Positions 50,755 to 60,142 of a stretch of DNA of 64,000 bases are shown here, in pieces. The notes beneath the pieces were generated by a model that saw only the letters and a program-made list of their open reading frames with translations, had not been told where the DNA came from and did not search any database. Source of the stretch: Crateriforma conspicua (GTDB lineage Bacteria; Planctomycetota; Planctomycetia; Pirellulales; Pirellulaceae); the NCBI RefSeq assembly GCF_007752935.1, contig NZ_CP036319.1, positions 2,666,001 through 2,730,000 of the forward strand, read 5' to 3'. The position numbers and the translations under genes were made by a program. How positions within the stretch are numbered: position 1 is the stretch's first letter; each line of letters opens with the position of its first letter.

Positions 50755-52965
50755 ATGGTCAAAGTCAACAGCGGCGGCGGATGGCGGGCGATCGCCTATT
50801 CTTTCAAGAAGGGCCGTGAAGCCGGCGGGATGTGGAAATTCTACCGGGCGCTGCGAAGCAAGAATGCGTGCAAGACGTGCGCACTGGGCATGGGCGGCCA
50901 GAAGGGCGGCATGGTCAATGAGGTCGGATCGTTCCCCGAGGTCTGCAAAAAAAGCATGCAGGCCATGGCGTCGGACATGCAACGCGGGATCGATCCAAAC
51001 TTCTGGAAGCGGAACAGCATCGAATCGCTGCAGCGTTTGACGCCACGCGAACTGGAATATCTGGGACGTTTGGTGCATCCGGTCCGCTATCGCCGCGGCC
51101 AAACCCACTTTGAAACGATCACTTGGGAACAGGCGTTTGACACGATCGTGGGCAAGCTGCGTGAAGTCGCACCGGATGAAACGTTTTGGTATTTCAGCGG
51201 ACGCAGCAGCAACGAAGCCGGTTTCCTGCTGCAGTTGATGGCGCGTTTGTATGGCACCAATAACGTCAATAACTGCAGCTATTACTGTCACCAAGCCAGC
51301 GGCGTGGGGCTGAATTCCAGCGTTGGCAGCGGGACGGCAACAATCCAATTGGAAGACTTGGAACAAGCCGATTGCGTGATGTTGATCGGCGGCAATCCGG
51401 CCAGTAATCATCCGCGATTGATGAGCAGCCTGTTGAAGGTGCGCCGATCCGGCGGCAAGGTCATCGTCATCAATCCGGTTCGCGAAACAGGGCTGATTCG
51501 GTTTCGCATTCCCAGTGATCCGCGTTCGCTGTTGGGCGGGTCAAAGATCGCAACCCACTATTACCAGCCTCACATCGGCGGTGACTTGGCGTTGTTGTGG
51601 GGAATCGCCAAAGCCGTGCGTCAGGCTGGTGCGATGGACCTGGATTTCTTGTCGCAAAATTGTCGGCATCATGACGAATGGTTGGCGGCGGTCGATGCGA
51701 TGGACTGGGCGGAGATCGTTGCGAAATCGGGCGTTTCGCAAGCGGAGATGGAAGAGATTGCAGACGTCTATGGCAAATGCAACCGCGCGGTGTTCGCCTG
51801 GACGATGGGCATCACGCACCATCAGCACGGCGTGTTGAATGTTCAAGCGATCTCTGCGTTGGCGTTGTGCCGCGGGATGGTGGGGAGACCGGGCAGCGGA
51901 TTGATGCCGATCCGTGGTCACAGCAACGTCCAGGGGATCGGCAGCGTGGGGGTGACCCCGCGGTTGAAGAAACAGATCTTTGATGCCTTGCAAGAAAAAT
52001 ACGGCATCCAGTTGCCCACGAGCGCGGGCAAAGACACGTTGGCATGTATGGAATCCGCCCACTGTGGTGACTTGAAAGTCGGATTCTGCTTGGGTGGGAA
52101 TTTGTACGGCAGCAATCCGGATTCGGCTTATGCCGCGGCCGCTTTGTCCAACTTGCAAATGAACGTGATGCTTAGCACGACTATGAACACCGGGCACGTT
52201 CACGGGCTGGCCGACGACACGATCATCTTGCCAGTCTTGGCCCGCGATGAAGAACCCCAGCCGACGACCCAAGAATCGATGTTCAACTATGTGCGGTTGT
52301 CCGATGGTGGGCCGCGGCGTTTACCGGGGCCACGAAGCGAGATCGACGTGATCTCCACCATTGCTTCGCGTCTGATGCCCGAAATGCAGGGCGTCGATTG
52401 GACCGCGATGGGACAGACTTCGACGATCCGCCAGTGGATCGGCGAAGTCATCCCGGGATTCGAAAAGATCAAGTCCATCGACCAAAGCAAGGAAGAGTTC
52501 CAGATCGCCGGACGGACGTTCCACCAACCCAGCTTTGGGACCAAGGATGGCAAAGCGATTTTGCATGTCCATGCGTTGCCGCCGCTGGCCGCCGAAGGTT
52601 CGGGGCAATTGCGATTGATGACCGTCCGCAGCGAAGGCCAGTTCAACACGGTGGTGTACGAAGACGAAGATCTGTACCGCAATCAAACCGCGCGAGACAT
52701 CATCCTGATCCATCCCGACGATTTCCCCGTGCTGGGGATACGGCCGGAATCTCGCGTCACCGTTTCCAGCGACACCGGTCGGATGGAAAACATTTTGGCG
52801 CGGCCTTATCCCGACATTCGCTCGGGAAACGCGCTGATGTACTATCCGGAAAGCAACGTTTTGGTTTCCCGGGCGATCGATCCGAAAAGCAAAACACCGG
52901 CTTTCAAGGGCGTCGTGATCACCGTGACCCCACAAGAAAGCGGTTCGGTCGCACCGGCCGGATGA
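50755..52965 (+). CDS. Molybdopterin oxidoreductase, formate-dehydrogenase-alpha/YdeP family
   Basis: A 736-residue cytoplasmic enzyme. The N-terminal cysteine pair is in KNACKTCALGMGGQKGG, as in the YdeP/FdhF-like subfamily. The probable Mo ligand lies in CSYYCHQASG, where formate dehydrogenases have Cys or Sec. Molybdopterin guanine dinucleotide-binding blocks follow: DCVMLIGGNPASNHPR, VIVINPVRE and GRPGSGLMPIRGHSNVQG. The C-terminal dinucleotide-binding beta domain (QLRLMTVRSEGQFNTVVY) is complete. The start ATG at 50755 gives the standard N-terminus; the in-frame GTG/CTG codons upstream are rejected. It may oxidise formate or another small substrate. sufE lies 116 bases downstream, which may matter for sulfuration of the Mo site. 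Confidence 0.9.
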   Translation: MVKVNSGGGWRAIAYSFKKGREAGGMWKFYRALRSKNACKTCALGMGGQKGGMVNEVGSFPEVCKKSMQAMASDMQRGIDPNFWKRNSIESLQRLTPRELEYLGRLVHPVRYRRGQTHFETITWEQAFDTIVGKLREVAPDETFWYFSGRSSNEAGFLLQLMARLYGTNNVNNCSYYCHQASGVGLNSSVGSGTATIQLEDLEQADCVMLIGGNPASNHPRLMSSLLKVRRSGGKVIVINPVRETGLIRFRIPSDPRSLLGGSKIATHYYQPHIGGDLALLWGIAKAVRQAGAMDLDFLSQNCRHHDEWLAAVDAMDWAEIVAKSGVSQAEMEEIADVYGKCNRAVFAWTMGITHHQHGVLNVQAISALALCRGMVGRPGSGLMPIRGHSNVQGIGSVGVTPRLKKQIFDALQEKYGIQLPTSAGKDTLACMESAHCGDLKVGFCLGGNLYGSNPDSAYAAAALSNLQMNVMLSTTMNTGHVHGLADDTIILPVLARDEEPQPTTQESMFNYVRLSDGGPRRLPGPRSEIDVISTIASRLMPEMQGVDWTAMGQTSTIRQWIGEVIPGFEKIKSIDQSKEEFQIAGRTFHQPSFGTKDGKAILHVHALPPLAAEGSGQLRLMTVRSEGQFNTVVYEDEDLYRNQTARDIILIHPDDFPVLGIRPESRVTVSSDTGRMENILARPYPDIRSGNALMYYPESNVLVSRAIDPKSKTPAFKGVVITVTPQESGSVAPAG

Positions 52966-53081
52966 TCTGTTGCGGGCCCAGGCTTGCCAGGACGTGAAAA
53001 TTCGCAACAGTACGGTGGGGCACGACGAACGCCACGAGTTTTGACACCTGAACCTTTGCCAACGCGAAAACGCGACGCGAC

Positions 53082-53492
53082 ATGATCGACGAAATCGTCC
53101 AGGACATTGAAGATTGCGATGACCCCCGTGAACAGTTCGAACTGTTGATCGAGTTGGGGGATCAAGCCGAATCGTTGGACGACAAGTGGAAGATCGAAAA
53201 CTTTCGCGTCCAAGGCTGCACGTCCAACGTGTGGCTGGTCGCGTTGCCCGATGAATCTTCGCCCAGCGGCTTGAAATTCCTGGCCGACAGCGACGCGCAT
53301 TTGGTCCGCGGCTTGGTCACATTGGTTCTGTACCTGGTCAAAGACAAGACGGCAGCAGAGATCGCGGAATACGATTTTGAATCCAAGTTTGACCAGCTGG
53401 GTTTGGCTCGTCACCTAAGTTCCGCTCGCAGCAACGGTTTGAAAAGCATGGCCGACCGCGTCCGGCAACTCTCCCAAATGCCCGCCGAATAG
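53082..53492 (+). CDS. sufE: SufE family sulfur-acceptor protein
   Basis: A 136-residue protein that takes persulfide sulfur from the cysteine desulfurase SufS for Fe-S cluster building. The acceptor cysteine is in FRVQGCTSNVWLVA (about residue 47). The N-terminal block DDPREQFELLIELGDQAESL and the helix TLVLYLVKDKTAAEIAEYD follow the family pattern. It is not next to a suf operon here but lies downstream of the molybdopterin oxidoreductase on the same strand. Persulfide transfer could alternatively serve that enzyme's cofactor, as the related FdhD system does; this is inference. Confidence 0.93.
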   Translation: MIDEIVQDIEDCDDPREQFELLIELGDQAESLDDKWKIENFRVQGCTSNVWLVALPDESSPSGLKFLADSDAHLVRGLVTLVLYLVKDKTAAEIAEYDFESKFDQLGLARHLSSARSNGLKSMADRVRQLSQMPAE

Positions 53493-53510
53493 CGCGAAGC
53501 CGCCTTTCCG

Positions 53511-53586
53511 CATCGTCGCCTTTCGCTCCGCGAAAGTTGCGTGGACACATAGGACGCTACTTTCGCGGAGCGAAAGGCGACGATGG
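53511..53586. repeat. Inverted pair of REP hairpins downstream of the RAYT gene
   Basis: Two REP units face each other: GTCGCCTTTCGCTCCGCGAA (53515-53534) and its complement at 53562-53581, with a spacer of 27 bases that is itself partly paired. Together they form a near-perfect inverted repeat from ATCGTCGCC to GGCGACGAT. The pair lies between the sufE stop and the end of the RAYT gene. Confidence 0.93.
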
Positions 53587-53592
53587 CCAGAG

Positions 53593-54243
53593 TTATTCGG
53601 AGTGGCGTCGATAAAGGTACTCGCCGGCCGCAAGTTTGGCTTTCGGTCCGTTCATGCGAATGTAGTTTCTCAGGTACTCGTATTGCCTGGGGTTTCGGAC
53701 CAAGTGATCGAAAGGCTCTTGCTGCCACAGCTTTCCTTTTTGCGAAAGAGCGCGGTTGACCTCTCTTGCGGTGTAGTGAAGCCACGAATCGCATTGCTCG
53801 ACGAGCGACTGTTGTGATCGAAAACTGGCCAGTAGATGAACATGGTTGGGCATGACACAGAAATCGCCCATTCGATATCTCTGTCCATTAAAGAACAGCA
53901 GGGCGTCATGAACAATTTGTGCCAATGCCGGATCGCGAAACGGACATTGCCCCTGACATGTGTCGAGATATGCCTCTCGATGGCGATTGAGTTCCCTGAG
54001 GAACCGGCGACGCTGGTCATCGGTCAAGTTTGAAACCGATGATCGCCAATTCGGGGACGGTTGCCCCGTGCTGCGTTCGATCCAGTCAATCTTATCACGT
54101 TCCCAGCGATGGAGAGTCTCTTGCGGGATGGAATCCTGAGTGCGAAACGTGATGAATAAGAACGCTCCGGTCTGAGACCAGTGTGGGCGATAATGCTCGC
54201 TGATCGAAAGCGGTGCGTTTGGATCAAAGCATTCGCCAAGCAT
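53593..54243 (-). CDS. REP-associated tyrosine transposase (RAYT, Y1/TnpA_REP family)
   Basis: A 216-residue single-stranded DNA transposase of the HUH-Y1 class. The metal-binding HUH motif is HVH at residues 134-136 in CVMPNHVHLLASF, and the block KLWQQEPFDHLVRNPRQYEY with LRNYI carries the candidate catalytic tyrosine near residues 188-194. The ATG at 54243 is chosen because AAGGAGA lies seven bases upstream; an ATG two codons earlier would abut that site. RAYTs cleave and mobilise REP hairpins. The gene is bracketed on both sides by inverted REP pairs (53511-53586 and 54264-54335) matching the hairpins dispersed elsewhere in the window. No IS ends are present, as expected for a domesticated RAYT. 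Confidence 0.92.
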   Translation of the reverse strand: MLGECFDPNAPLSISEHYRPHWSQTGAFLFITFRTQDSIPQETLHRWERDKIDWIERSTGQPSPNWRSSVSNLTDDQRRRFLRELNRHREAYLDTCQGQCPFRDPALAQIVHDALLFFNGQRYRMGDFCVMPNHVHLLASFRSQQSLVEQCDSWLHYTAREVNRALSQKGKLWQQEPFDHLVRNPRQYEYLRNYIRMNGPKAKLAAGEYLYRRHSE

Positions 54244-54263
54244 CGTCATTCTCCTTGCGAAGC

Positions 54264-54335
54264 AAAGTCGCCTTTCGCTCCGCGAAAGTAGCGCTAAATA
54301 TCCGAACGCATCTTTCGCGGAGCGAAAGGCGACTC
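54264..54335. repeat. Inverted pair of REP hairpins upstream of the RAYT gene
   Basis: AAGTCGCCTTTCGCTCCGCG starts the first unit at 54264, and the second, inverted unit (TCTTTCGCGGAGCGAAAGGC) lies at 54311-54330. The spacer is short and contains GCGCTAAATATCC. The pair lies between the RAYT ribosome binding site and the ankyrin gene's stop codon, which it touches, so it could serve as terminator for the ankyrin gene. Confidence 0.92.
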
Positions 54336-55837
54336 TAGCCCTGCCAGCCGCGTTCGGTGGGGGCATCTTCGTCGGTGATTTTGCCGACTTCCATGACCGC
54401 TTGGATGGTGGGCGGATCGGGTTTGAAAGATCCCGGTCGATAGCCTTTGGCGATCGTCAGCGGCGACCACCCGTGTCGATTCTTGTGGTTCCAGATTTCC
54501 GGATCGGCACCCAGCTTGGCCACCAAACGTACGATTTCGGGAAAGCATCGATAAGCGGCGCCGTGCATCGCCGTTTCACCATTCTTATCCACGTGGTTGA
54601 TGTCCAAGCCCAGTTCCACCAACCACTGAACCGCTTGTCGGACTTCGTCGATCGTGCCCGGGTGTTCGCCCACGTGATGAACGCCCACACCGGCGGCAAC
54701 CATCAGCGCGGTGCAGTCGTCGTGGTTGGTGATCATCGGATCGGCACCGTGGTCCAACAGCAATTGCATGTAGGGCAAGTCACAGGTTTGGCTGGCCATC
54801 AAAAACGGTGTCGCGCCGCGTGTGTTGAAGCGGGCTTTTCCGGGCGCTTTGCCACGGCGCAATTTCAAGTTCACGTCGGCACCCGCATCGATCAACTTGG
54901 CCGCAAATTCAAGGCTGGACACGCTTCCGTGAATCTGTGGCGGCGGGTCGCCTTCGGGGGTGTCGCCGACTTGGGGGCGACGGACCCAGGCCAGTGCGTG
55001 CAGGGGCGCGAATTCGCTGGACTGGTCATTGGGGTCGGCGCCACGCCCGACCAACCGCAGTGCCAGATCAAAGTGGCCGCTTTCGACCGCCAGCATCAAA
55101 GCCGTCATGCCTTTGCGTGGGTTTCGGCCCGACGTGTTTTTGGGTTCCATCGCCGCCGAGATGTCGACGCCGTGATCCAGCAAACGCATCGCGGCTTCGA
55201 TATGGCCGTTGCGACAGGCAAACATCATCGGTGTGAATCCCGAACGCAGCGATTCGTTGACGTTCGCACCGCCGGCGATCAGCCGATCGATCGCATCGGC
55301 GTGCCCGGCTGCTGCGGCCCACATCAACGCCGTCTGGCCGCTGCGTTGTTTCGCGTTTACGTCGGCTCCCTGACGCAGCAGCGTGTCGATCACGTCCACG
55401 TCACCGCCGCGTGCCGCCAGCATCAAGCACGTCACCTTGCCGGCGATGGTCAGATCGGGCGATGCACCGGCGGACAACAAAATCTGGGCGATCGTCGCAT
55501 CGCCATTTTCGCAAGCGATTGCCAGCGGGCTGATGGAATAATCGGTCACCGCATCGACTTCTGCGCCCTCGTCGATGATCGCGGTCACCCAGTCCGATTT
55601 GCCATGACGTACGGCCCAGTGAAGTGCCGTCATGCCGTCGGGTTGACGCTGTTTGACGGATTCTTCATTCAGCGAATCGAGCGCATCGGTTCTGCCGGCT
55701 TCCACCGCATCGACCAACGATCTCGAATCCGATGAAGGTGTTGTGGTGGTCGATGATTGCACATCCGCGGCGGATACAGCGACCGTCAAAACCATGCCCA
55801 TGACGATTGCCGGAAAGACAAACTGGATTCGCGTCAT
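54335..55837 (-). CDS. Exported ankyrin-repeat protein
   Basis: A 500-residue protein with a signal peptide (FVFPAIVMGMVLTVAVSAA) from the ATG at 55837. About ten ankyrin repeats follow, for example DGMTALHWAVRHGKSDWVTA, SGQTALMWAAAAGHADAIDR, SGFTPMMFACRNGHIEAAMR and NGETAMHGAAYRCFPEIVRL. Each is a helix-turn-helix unit of 33 residues used for protein binding. The repeats are interrupted by longer loops, one Pro-rich (GDTPEGDPPPQ). It lies 86 bases downstream of the DUF1552 gene in the same direction and probably ends the operon of DUF1587-1595 and DUF1552 genes, an arrangement seen in Planctomycetes. The partner is unknown. Confidence 0.93.
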   Translation of the reverse strand: MTRIQFVFPAIVMGMVLTVAVSAADVQSSTTTTPSSDSRSLVDAVEAGRTDALDSLNEESVKQRQPDGMTALHWAVRHGKSDWVTAIIDEGAEVDAVTDYSISPLAIACENGDATIAQILLSAGASPDLTIAGKVTCLMLAARGGDVDVIDTLLRQGADVNAKQRSGQTALMWAAAAGHADAIDRLIAGGANVNESLRSGFTPMMFACRNGHIEAAMRLLDHGVDISAAMEPKNTSGRNPRKGMTALMLAVESGHFDLALRLVGRGADPNDQSSEFAPLHALAWVRRPQVGDTPEGDPPPQIHGSVSSLEFAAKLIDAGADVNLKLRRGKAPGKARFNTRGATPFLMASQTCDLPYMQLLLDHGADPMITNHDDCTALMVAAGVGVHHVGEHPGTIDEVRQAVQWLVELGLDINHVDKNGETAMHGAAYRCFPEIVRLVAKLGADPEIWNHKNRHGWSPLTIAKGYRPGSFKPDPPTIQAVMEVGKITDEDAPTERGWQG

Positions 55838-55923
55838 ACCGTAAAGCTTTTGCGATTGTTGGAACGTCAAAGAGGCAATCATTCAAAACGATCCGCGTCA
55901 GAGCGATGGCGGGCGACGATCGA

Positions 55924-57315
55924 TCAAACGTTGACCGGGTCGAACAGGTCTTCGACACGACCGGTGCTGTCGGCGAAGGTTTCCAAGGGTACGCCGACTT
56001 TGTTCAAAAGTGTCAGGTGCAAGTTGGAAAGCGGTTCGGGGTTTTCGTAGCGAATGTGTCGTCCGCCACGCATCTTGCCCGCCGCACCGCCGGCAACGAC
56101 CACCGGCAAATTGTGATGGTCATGCGCGTCGGGGTCGCCCATGCCGCTGCCGTACATGTACAGCGAATGATCCAGCAGATTGCCGTCGGCTTCGGGGGTC
56201 GCGGCCATCTTTTCCAAGAACTTGGCAAACAACGAAATGTGGTACTGGTTGATCTTGGCGACCTTGGCCAGCTTTTGTGGATTGTTGCCGTGGTGGGTGA
56301 CCGGATGGTGCGGTTCGGGAACACCAATTTCGGGATACGTCCGAGTGCTGGATTCGCGTGCCAGTTGGAAGGTGACGATGCGAGTGATGTCGCCGCGGAA
56401 GGCCAGCAACTGCAGATCGAACATCAATTCCGCGTGATCGGCATAGGCAACCGGGACGCCGACCGGGCGGTCCAAGTCGGGCAACGGGTTGTCCTGCGCC
56501 GTGCGTTCGGCGTGTTCGATGCGTCGTTCGACTTCGCGAATGCTTTCGATGTAATCGTCGATCTTGTTGCGGTCGTCGGATCCCAAAGCCAGCTTCAAAC
56601 GCTTGATCTCATCGGTGACCGAATCCAGCAGGCTGGCGCGGGCACGCAGCGCCTCGGCACGTTGCTCGGGCGTGCCGCCTTCGCCGAACAAAGTTTCGAA
56701 CACGATCCGCGGATGCGCCTCGGCCGGCAACGGTGTCGTCGGCGATGACCAGGACAAATTGTTTTGATAGACACACGCGTAACCGTTGTCGCACTGGCCG
56801 ACGGTGGACAGCAAGTCCATCGACAGTTCCAGCGAAGGCAATTGGGTTTGGTGTCCGAATTGTTTGGCGGCGATCTGATCGACGGTGGTGCCCAAGTAGT
56901 AATCGCTGCTTTCGGTCAGTTTGGCTTGTGCCGCACTTAGGAACGCGCTGTTACTGGTCGCGTGAGACCCGGGATAAGCGTTTTGCAAGTGCATGTTGCT
57001 GATCACGGTCACCTGGTCTTTGACGCTTTCCAGCGGTGCAAGGCTGGACGGTAACGTGTCCAACGATTCGCCCTCGGGCGTCCACTGGGCCGGATTGAAT
57101 CCCATCGGGATGTAGATGTATCCGACGCGTCGCAAGTTCTTTGCCGCCGCCGGTGTGGATTCCGCCGCGGTCAAACTGGGAACCATCGCGTCGAGCAACG
57201 GCAAGGCGATTGTCGCGCCCAAACCACGCAGGACGGTGCGGCGAGGCAACGATGTTCGCGTGACGTATTGGCCGAATCGCGAACCGGAATTCGAAGGTCG
57301 TTTCGGTGACGTCAT
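55924..57315 (-). CDS. DUF1552 protein with Tat signal
   Basis: A 463-residue exported protein. The N-terminus has a twin-arginine signal (LPRRTVLRGLGATIALPLLD). Conserved DUF1552 blocks include RRVGYIYIPMGFNPAQWTPE, NAYPGSHATSNSAFL, DQIAAKQFGHQTQLPSLELS and DAHDHHNLPVVVAGGAAGKM near the C-terminus. The start ATG overlaps the stop of the upstream DUF1587-1595 gene by four bases (ATGA). The two are almost always paired in Planctomycetes, and the pair is likely a membrane-associated or periplasmic complex; its reaction is not known. The histidine-rich C-terminal block suggests metal binding. Confidence 0.93.
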   Translation of the reverse strand: MTSPKRPSNSGSRFGQYVTRTSLPRRTVLRGLGATIALPLLDAMVPSLTAAESTPAAAKNLRRVGYIYIPMGFNPAQWTPEGESLDTLPSSLAPLESVKDQVTVISNMHLQNAYPGSHATSNSAFLSAAQAKLTESSDYYLGTTVDQIAAKQFGHQTQLPSLELSMDLLSTVGQCDNGYACVYQNNLSWSSPTTPLPAEAHPRIVFETLFGEGGTPEQRAEALRARASLLDSVTDEIKRLKLALGSDDRNKIDDYIESIREVERRIEHAERTAQDNPLPDLDRPVGVPVAYADHAELMFDLQLLAFRGDITRIVTFQLARESSTRTYPEIGVPEPHHPVTHHGNNPQKLAKVAKINQYHISLFAKFLEKMAATPEADGNLLDHSLYMYGSGMGDPDAHDHHNLPVVVAGGAAGKMRGGRHIRYENPEPLSNLHLTLLNKVGVPLETFADSTGRVEDLFDPVNV

Positions 57316-59900
57316 GACGGGTCCTTGGGCGGATGGTAACGAGATTGAAACGGCCGGCTGGCCACGATGTTTCGAACGATCGATGAAAAGCGATAGTCGT
57401 CTTGGGCTGATTCCGAAACGATCCGGCGGACCGCCGCGGCATCACGATGGTCCAGACCGCGTCCCAGGGCGTAGGTCAGCATCTTTTCCACCAAACAAGT
57501 GACGAACATTTCGGGATGTCGGGTCAAACTGGCTTCCAGGTCTTTCACCCCGGTGACTTCGGTGCCGTCGGGCAATGTCCCCGACGAATCGACCGGAGTG
57601 TCGTCGGCATCAAAACGGCGATAACGTCCGACCGCGTCGTAGTGGTCCAGCGAAAAACCAACCGGATCGATCAACGCATGACAGGACGCACAGGCCGGGT
57701 TTTCACGGTGCGCGGCCAAGCGTTGGCGAAACGTTGCGTCGGTCAGACTTTGTTTTTCTTTCAGCGCCGGTACGTCCGGCGGTGGTGGCGGCGGCGGCGT
57801 GCCGACCAAGTTTTCCAACACCCAGTTGCCGCGGATCGTCGGTGACGTGCGAGTGGAATACGACGTTACCGCCAGGATGCTGCCGTGACGCAGCAGTCCG
57901 CCACGATTCGAATCGGGTGAAAGATCCACCCGGCGGAAATGGCTGCCGACGACACCAGGGATTTCGTAGTGAACCGCCAGACGTTCATTCAGGTACGTGA
58001 AGTCGCTGTCGATCAGCCCCAGCACGCTTTCACCATGTTCTTTGATGTGACGAAACAGCGATTCCGTTTCCGTCCGAAACGCACGTCGCAGGTTTTCGTC
58101 AAAGTCGGGGAAACGCCGAAGGTCAGGCTTCACGCCGTCCAGGTTTTTTAAATACAGCCACTGGGCCGCAAAGTTGGTCACCAGGCTGTCGCTGCGTGGG
58201 TCATCGAGCATTCGCCGGACTTGTTCGTCCAAGACCGCCGCGTCGCTCAGTTGGTTCGATGCCGCCAGATCCAGCAATCCTTCATCCGGCAGACTGGCGT
58301 ACAGAAAGTACGACAGCCGAGACGCCAATTCCGTATCGCTGACGCGGTGCAGTCCCGCGGTTTCCGCGGGTCGTTCGATTCGAAACAGAAAGTGTGGGTT
58401 GACCAGGATGGCGGCGATGCCTCGCTGGATGCCGAATTCGAACCGGTCATCCGCGGTCGAGTTGCTGCGATGCGATACCGTGGCCGATTCGGATGTCGTG
58501 ACGGTGGTTTGAACCGCGTCACGGAAGAACTTCATCGGAACCGCCAAGTCGTCCGGGCCGATTTCGCGTCGATACGCGTGTCGCAGCAGCTTCGCGAAAA
58601 TGATTTCCGCCGCGGCGACCTGCGACGCCAGCGAATCGTCGTCGGGGCGGACGGTAAAGATTCGCTGTCGGCTGGGTGTGTCGACGGGGCCGGTGGTCTC
58701 CGGTGCAACCAGCTGTTTGTTTGGTGCGCTTTGTGAATCATTCAACGGCCCGACCATGCTGACTTCGAACAATGCCGGCTGTTGCCTTGGGTGTCGGTGC
58801 CGGTTGTAGGCCGCGTCGAAGGGTTGGCGTTTGATTTCCCGCAGCGATTCACCTTGGCTGACAAACGTCACCGCGATGTCATGCGGTCCGGCCGTGATCG
58901 GAACACGAACTTTCAAGTTGGTGTCGACGTGCGTGAAGTCTTTGCCGTTTTCCGGCGGCTGGATATGAAACCGGTGGTGTCGATGGCGGTCGACCAAGAC
59001 GTCCAAGTCGTGGGGCCGATACAAACCTTCGACCATTTCATCACGGTCGCGGGTCAGACGGACGGCGATTTCGTAGACGCCGGATTCCGCAAAGGTGTGT
59101 CGGATGTTCGTGCCGCCACGTGTGCCCAGGGGCAGCCCAGGCAAATGGTGTTCTTGAGTCAAATCGGCGGGCAAGCGAACCGTCAAGCCCATCGGCGTTC
59201 CGGTCGGCCGGGCCACCGCGATTCGGCTGATCTTTTCCGCCGCCGTCAAATAACGGCTCATCAATGCCGGCGACAGTTCGCCGACGGTGATGTTGTCAAA
59301 CCCGTGACTGGATTCGTCTTTGGGAATCCAACGCGTCGCATCGATTTCGATGTCCAGCAAATCGCGGACGCTGTTTTGATATTCCGTGCGTGTCAGACGA
59401 CGCATCGAATCGTTGGGCGTCAACGTTTGCTTGGATTCAGCGACACCATCCAGCACGCCGGCCAAAGCTTGGGTGGCCACAACGTATTCGTCATTGTCCG
59501 GACGATACGCATCGGCCGGCGGCATCTGACGCGACGCCACTCGTTTGTAAATGTTTTCCCAAGCCGGCCATTGTCCGGTCGCCTCGTCCCAGCTTGCTTG
59601 ACCGATCGGTGTCGTTTCTAGATCCAGTCCGCCGACCGCGTCGTCGGCGTTGTGGCAATCCAGACAATACGATTCGACGAACTCGGTCACCACACGCACT
59701 TGATCGCCGGAAACCGTCGCCGACGGATCGGCTGATGCCCGGGGATTGTCGACCGCGAAGAAAACACATCCGAACGCCAGGATGCACACCAGTGAACGAA
59801 AGGCAGCACGCGTTACCGCCTGGCAAAACGACCGACGTTTTTTCGGTTCAGCGTTGTCGGAGGCGGGCGCACGACGGTCCGGAAGATCCGTTCGGGTCAT
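57312..59900 (-). CDS. Planctomycete cytochrome c protein with DUF1587/1592/1588/1585/1595 domains
   Basis: A 862-residue exported protein; the ATG at 59900 is used because it precedes a signal segment (FRSLVCILAFGCVFFAVDNP). A CxxCH haem motif (YCLDCHNADD) lies near residue 80. In order follow DUF1587 (MRRLTRTEYQNSVRDLL), a carbohydrate-binding-like part, DUF1595, DUF1592 (ASRLSYFLYASLPDEGLLDLA), DUF1588 (RGGLLRHGSILAVTSY; ASCHALIDPVGFSLDHYDAVG with a second CxxCH-like site) and DUF1585 (MLTYALGRGLDHRDAAAV). It is the first gene of the pair with DUF1552 and may transfer electrons to it. Function is unknown beyond the haem motifs. Confidence 0.93.
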   Translation of the reverse strand: MTRTDLPDRRAPASDNAEPKKRRSFCQAVTRAAFRSLVCILAFGCVFFAVDNPRASADPSATVSGDQVRVVTEFVESYCLDCHNADDAVGGLDLETTPIGQASWDEATGQWPAWENIYKRVASRQMPPADAYRPDNDEYVVATQALAGVLDGVAESKQTLTPNDSMRRLTRTEYQNSVRDLLDIEIDATRWIPKDESSHGFDNITVGELSPALMSRYLTAAEKISRIAVARPTGTPMGLTVRLPADLTQEHHLPGLPLGTRGGTNIRHTFAESGVYEIAVRLTRDRDEMVEGLYRPHDLDVLVDRHRHHRFHIQPPENGKDFTHVDTNLKVRVPITAGPHDIAVTFVSQGESLREIKRQPFDAAYNRHRHPRQQPALFEVSMVGPLNDSQSAPNKQLVAPETTGPVDTPSRQRIFTVRPDDDSLASQVAAAEIIFAKLLRHAYRREIGPDDLAVPMKFFRDAVQTTVTTSESATVSHRSNSTADDRFEFGIQRGIAAILVNPHFLFRIERPAETAGLHRVSDTELASRLSYFLYASLPDEGLLDLAASNQLSDAAVLDEQVRRMLDDPRSDSLVTNFAAQWLYLKNLDGVKPDLRRFPDFDENLRRAFRTETESLFRHIKEHGESVLGLIDSDFTYLNERLAVHYEIPGVVGSHFRRVDLSPDSNRGGLLRHGSILAVTSYSTRTSPTIRGNWVLENLVGTPPPPPPPDVPALKEKQSLTDATFRQRLAAHRENPACASCHALIDPVGFSLDHYDAVGRYRRFDADDTPVDSSGTLPDGTEVTGVKDLEASLTRHPEMFVTCLVEKMLTYALGRGLDHRDAAAVRRIVSESAQDDYRFSSIVRNIVASRPFQSRYHPPKDPS

Positions 59901-60142
59901 AAAATTCAAAGGCGGGAAAAGGAATCGCGACGAGGGCGGGGGGCAGGAGGGCACCATCAATTTAACACAGTCGTCATCCCGAATCACGGAGAATTCTGAA
60001 GTCCTCCCGGCATGGTGGACGGTCGGCCGCCCGCAGCCTTCGATGCAATCGGCCGGACTGATAAACTTGAACTCGGAAAAGCGAAGGAACCTTTCGCTGG
60101 AATGGACGACTGGATCGTATTTCCAAAACACCACAACTTGAG

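Noticed and set aside
50288-50768. Minus-strand Gly- and Trp-rich frames under the third tad gene
   Set aside because: They are antisense readings of the Glu-Pro/Pro codon repeat.
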